A program made the position numbers and the translations under genes. Shown here piece after piece: positions 62,441 through 64,000 of a stretch of DNA of 64,000 bases; within the stretch, counting starts at the first letter, position 1, and each line of letters starts with the position of its first letter. Origin of the DNA: Jiangella endophytica (GTDB lineage: Bacteria; Actinomycetota; Actinomycetes; Jiangellales; Jiangellaceae); assembly GCF_003427025.1 (NCBI RefSeq), contig NZ_QVAI01000013.1, positions 1-64,000 on the forward strand. The letters run 5' to 3'. The notes under the pieces were generated by a model. The model was not told where the DNA came from. It worked only from the letters and a program-made list of their open reading frames with translations, and made no database searches.

Positions 62441-63163
62441 TCAGCCGCGGAAGACCGTCGACGACCGCTTCTCGTACCACTCGGCCAGCTGGTCCCCCGC
62501 CTTGACCACGTGCTCGCGCATCTCGGCGGCCGCCTTGTCGGTGTCGCCGGCTGCGAAGGCCTCGACGATCCGCTCGTGCTCGCGATAGTTCTCGTCGCGG
62601 TGACGCGCGTCGTTCACGATGAGCTGCGCCGAGACGTTGCGAGGGAAGAGCTCGTTGATGTCGTTGACGACCTTGGCGAGGCGCGCGTTGCCGGAGATCT
62701 CGGCGATCAGCGTGTGGAAGCGGTCGTTGCCCAGCCGGCTGACCGGAAGGCCGGCCGCCTGCCCCTGGCTCTCGGCGAGGGAGTTGTCGTACATCTCCTG
62801 GTTCGCCCGGCGCAGCTGCTCGAGCTGGTCCTGGGTGACCCGGCCCACCGCGCGCGCGGCCGCGAGCGCCTCCAGCTGCGCGCGCACCTCGTAGGCCTCA
62901 CGGACCTCCCAGGGTGCGGGCACCCGCACGACGGCGCCACGATTGGGTTGCACTTCGATGAGGCCGCCGCTCTGCAGCTGACGCAGGGCCTCCCGCACGG
63001 GCGTGCGGCTCACGCCGAAGTCGGCGGCCAGCTCGGCCTGCCGCAACTGCGCGCCGATGGGGATCTCGCCGGACATCACCCGGTCGCGGATGCGGCTCGC
63101 GAGGTCGTCGACCAGTGCGCGACCGGTCTTCTCCTCGCCATTCAGATCGGCGGTGTCAGGCAT
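62441..63163 (-). CDS. GntR family (FCD/FadR subfamily) transcriptional regulator
   Basis: This 240-residue regulator has an N-terminal winged helix (about 15-80) with AELAADFGVSRTPVREALRQL and an FCD ligand-binding domain (about 90-225) with VREAYEVRAQLEALAA, NDRFHTLIAEISGN and EHERIVEAFAAGD. The metal-type His residues of FCD domains are present (FHTLI, HVVKAG). The recurring ATTGGATCCAAT-like boxes match the operator known for the FCD regulator VanR of Caulobacter. Its own promoter carries a pair of such boxes, so it is probably autoregulated. Confidence 0.93.
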   Translation of the reverse strand: MPDTADLNGEEKTGRALVDDLASRIRDRVMSGEIPIGAQLRQAELAADFGVSRTPVREALRQLQSGGLIEVQPNRGAVVRVPAPWEVREAYEVRAQLEALAAARAVGRVTQDQLEQLRRANQEMYDNSLAESQGQAAGLPVSRLGNDRFHTLIAEISGNARLAKVVNDINELFPRNVSAQLIVNDARHRDENYREHERIVEAFAAGDTDKAAAEMREHVVKAGDQLAEWYEKRSSTVFRG

Positions 63164-63210
63164 CCGCGGTCTCGCTCCCCTCTGTGTCCCGGACTCACGG
63201 AAATCGTAGC

Positions 63211-63237
63211 GAATCCGAAACGCCAGGTCTTGGATCC
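63211..63237 (-). promoter_or_regulatory. Double GGATCC-type operator at the GntR regulator's own promoter
   Basis: GAATCC (63211-63216) and GGATCC (63232-63237, in TTGGATCCAG) start 21 bp apart, 48-74 bp before the regulator's start. The spacing equals that of all other sites, which supports autoregulation. Confidence 0.7.
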
Positions 63238-63394
63238 AGTCGCGTGCGTCGCGGCCCTTTGTGGAAGAGCCCGACGGCGCCTGGCGATGCCCCGACGATC
63301 TCCAGGGTCGGGGTCTGCCCGCTCCGGCGCCGCGACCAGTCATGACAGTGGCCGCTGACCCATGGGGACGACCTTCGCTCGACTTCAATTCCGA

Positions 63395-63404
63395 TCGGTA
63401 CCGA
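63395..63404 (+). promoter_or_regulatory. TetR-type palindrome and leaderless promoter
   Basis: TCGGTACCGA is a perfect palindrome. TAGAAT (63409-63414) follows and lies seven bases before the ATG at 63421, so transcription would start at or next to the start codon (leaderless mRNA). The palindrome is a likely autoregulatory site. Confidence 0.55.
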
Positions 63405-63420
63405 AGGGTAGAATCGGGGC

Positions 63421-64000
63421 ATGGCTGGTTCTCGCGGTGCCGTCATCGGCCGGCCCAGGGGCTTCGACGTCGACGAGGCGCTCGAGCGCGCCGTGCGGGT
63501 GTTCTGGGAGCGGGGCTACGAGGGAGCGAGCCTCACCGACCTCACCAGCGCCATGGGCATCACCAAGCCGAGCATGTACGCGGCCTTCGGCAACAAGGAG
63601 CAGCTGTTCCGCAAGGCGCTCGAGCGCTACGCCGAAGGGCCCGCCTCCTACGCGACGCGCGCCCTGCAGGAGCCGACCGCACGAGACGTGGCCGCGGCGA
63701 TCCTCCACGGAGCGGCCCGCACCACGACACTTCCCGACCGTCCCACCGGCTGCCTGACGGTACAGGGTGCCCTGGCGTCGAGCGAGGGAAGCCGGCCCGC
63801 GCACGACGCGCTCGTCGACTGGCGCAACGTGGCGGGCCTGCACCTCGAGGAGCGCTTCCGGCGTGCGGTCGACGAGGGCGACCTCCCGCGCGACGCCGAC
63901 CCCATGCGACTCGCCCGCTACATCATGACCGTGGCGTTCGGCATCGCCGTCCAGGCGGCCAACGGCCTCGGTCACGACGAGCTCGACGACATCGCCGACA
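63421..64000 (+). CDS. TetR family transcriptional regulator (partial, runs off window)
   Basis: 193 residues are visible. The N-terminal helix-turn-helix reads ALERAVRVFWERGYEGASLTDLTSAMGITKPSMYAAFGNKEQLF, standard for TetR/AcrR. The ligand domain begins at about 70 and includes GCLTVQGALASSEGS, seen in the subgroup close to NemR-like repressors. It has no ribosome site, in keeping with a leaderless transcript. It is divergent from the GntR gene. The 3' end is beyond 64000. Confidence 0.92.
   Translation, partial: MAGSRGAVIGRPRGFDVDEALERAVRVFWERGYEGASLTDLTSAMGITKPSMYAAFGNKEQLFRKALERYAEGPASYATRALQEPTARDVAAAILHGAARTTTLPDRPTGCLTVQGALASSEGSRPAHDALVDWRNVAGLHLEERFRRAVDEGDLPRDADPMRLARYIMTVAFGIAVQAANGLGHDELDDIAD

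Noticed and set aside
62441-63388. Longer N-terminal extension of the GntR gene up to 63388
   Set aside because: The extra residues are low-complexity and would run through the paired operator; ATG 63163 gives the standard GntR N-terminus.

Overview
The window is high-GC DNA with dense, overlapping operons and GTG/ATG start codons fused to upstream stop codons (ATGA, GTGA). Together with DUF1918, DUF1876, tandem universal stress proteins and an FtsX-type ABC exporter, this points to a soil actinomycete. The genus cannot be fixed from the sequence alone.

Region 1 (1-14.6 kb) is a stress/dormancy island. It holds a DUF1918 protein, a GH65 glycoside phosphorylase/hydrolase, Hsp20, a LolD/MacB-like ABC system, an SRPBCC protein, DUF1876, four tandem-domain universal stress proteins and a PIG-L-like deacetylase. 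Six 14-mers of the form GGGNCNNNNGNCCC lie between its genes. They resemble DosR/DevR boxes, so the island is probably induced by hypoxia or redox stress. No DosR gene is in the window.

Region 2 (14.6-63.2 kb) is an amine/amide/ureide catabolic supercluster. One GntR/FCD regulator (62441-63163) appears to govern it. Eight intergenic regions each carry two GGATCC-type boxes (GGATCC, GAATCC or GTATCC) whose starts are exactly 21 bp apart; in five of them a -10-like hexamer abuts the downstream box. The transcription units are: (a) 23930 down to 14575: RidA, a phosphotriesterase-like protein, a D-amino-acid-oxidase-like flavoprotein, HyuA/HyuB, a pair of DUF1989 (UAAP/carboxyguanidine-deiminase-like) proteins and an allophanate-hydrolase-type amidase; divergently, a second RidA and an MFS transporter. 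(b) 30684 down to 26719: a complete PotABCD-like ABC importer. (c) 35834 down to 30817: a second binding protein, a YtcJ/NfdA-like amidohydrolase and an N,N-dimethylformamidase large-subunit homologue. (d) 43862 down to 35930: a gamma-glutamyltransferase-fold protein, an amidohydrolase, a phosphotriesterase-like protein, an amidase, a third binding protein, an amidohydrolase-2 and a cytidine-deaminase-like enzyme. (e) 53823 down to 44945: a Rieske oxygenase, a glutamine-synthetase-like ligase, an aldehyde dehydrogenase, two phosphotriesterase-like proteins, a cysteine hydrolase, a GMC oxidoreductase and a small protein resembling the dimethylformamidase small subunit. (f) 61921 down to 55128: an aminotransferase, a sarcosine-oxidase-like enzyme, a gamma-glutamyltransferase-fold protein, a copper amine oxidase and a VanB/PDR-type reductase. 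(g) a cupin, then the regulator itself.

The likely logic is uptake of N-substituted amides, formamides, amines or ureides through one translocator fed by three binding proteins. Deacylation or hydrolysis would follow, then gamma-glutamylation or oxidative deamination/demethylation of the amine, with ammonia, aldehyde and glutamate recovered. The true substrate is unknown.

Three intergenic copies (25.7-26.7, 44.0-44.9 and 54.0-55.1 kb) of a non-coding element lie at operon 3' ends. Each is about 690 bp with palindromic inverted ends of about 126-140 bp, plus an adjoining 19-bp tandem array. Copies 1/2 and 2/3 are inverted relative to each other, so they bracket whole operon modules. A TetR gene runs off the right end.
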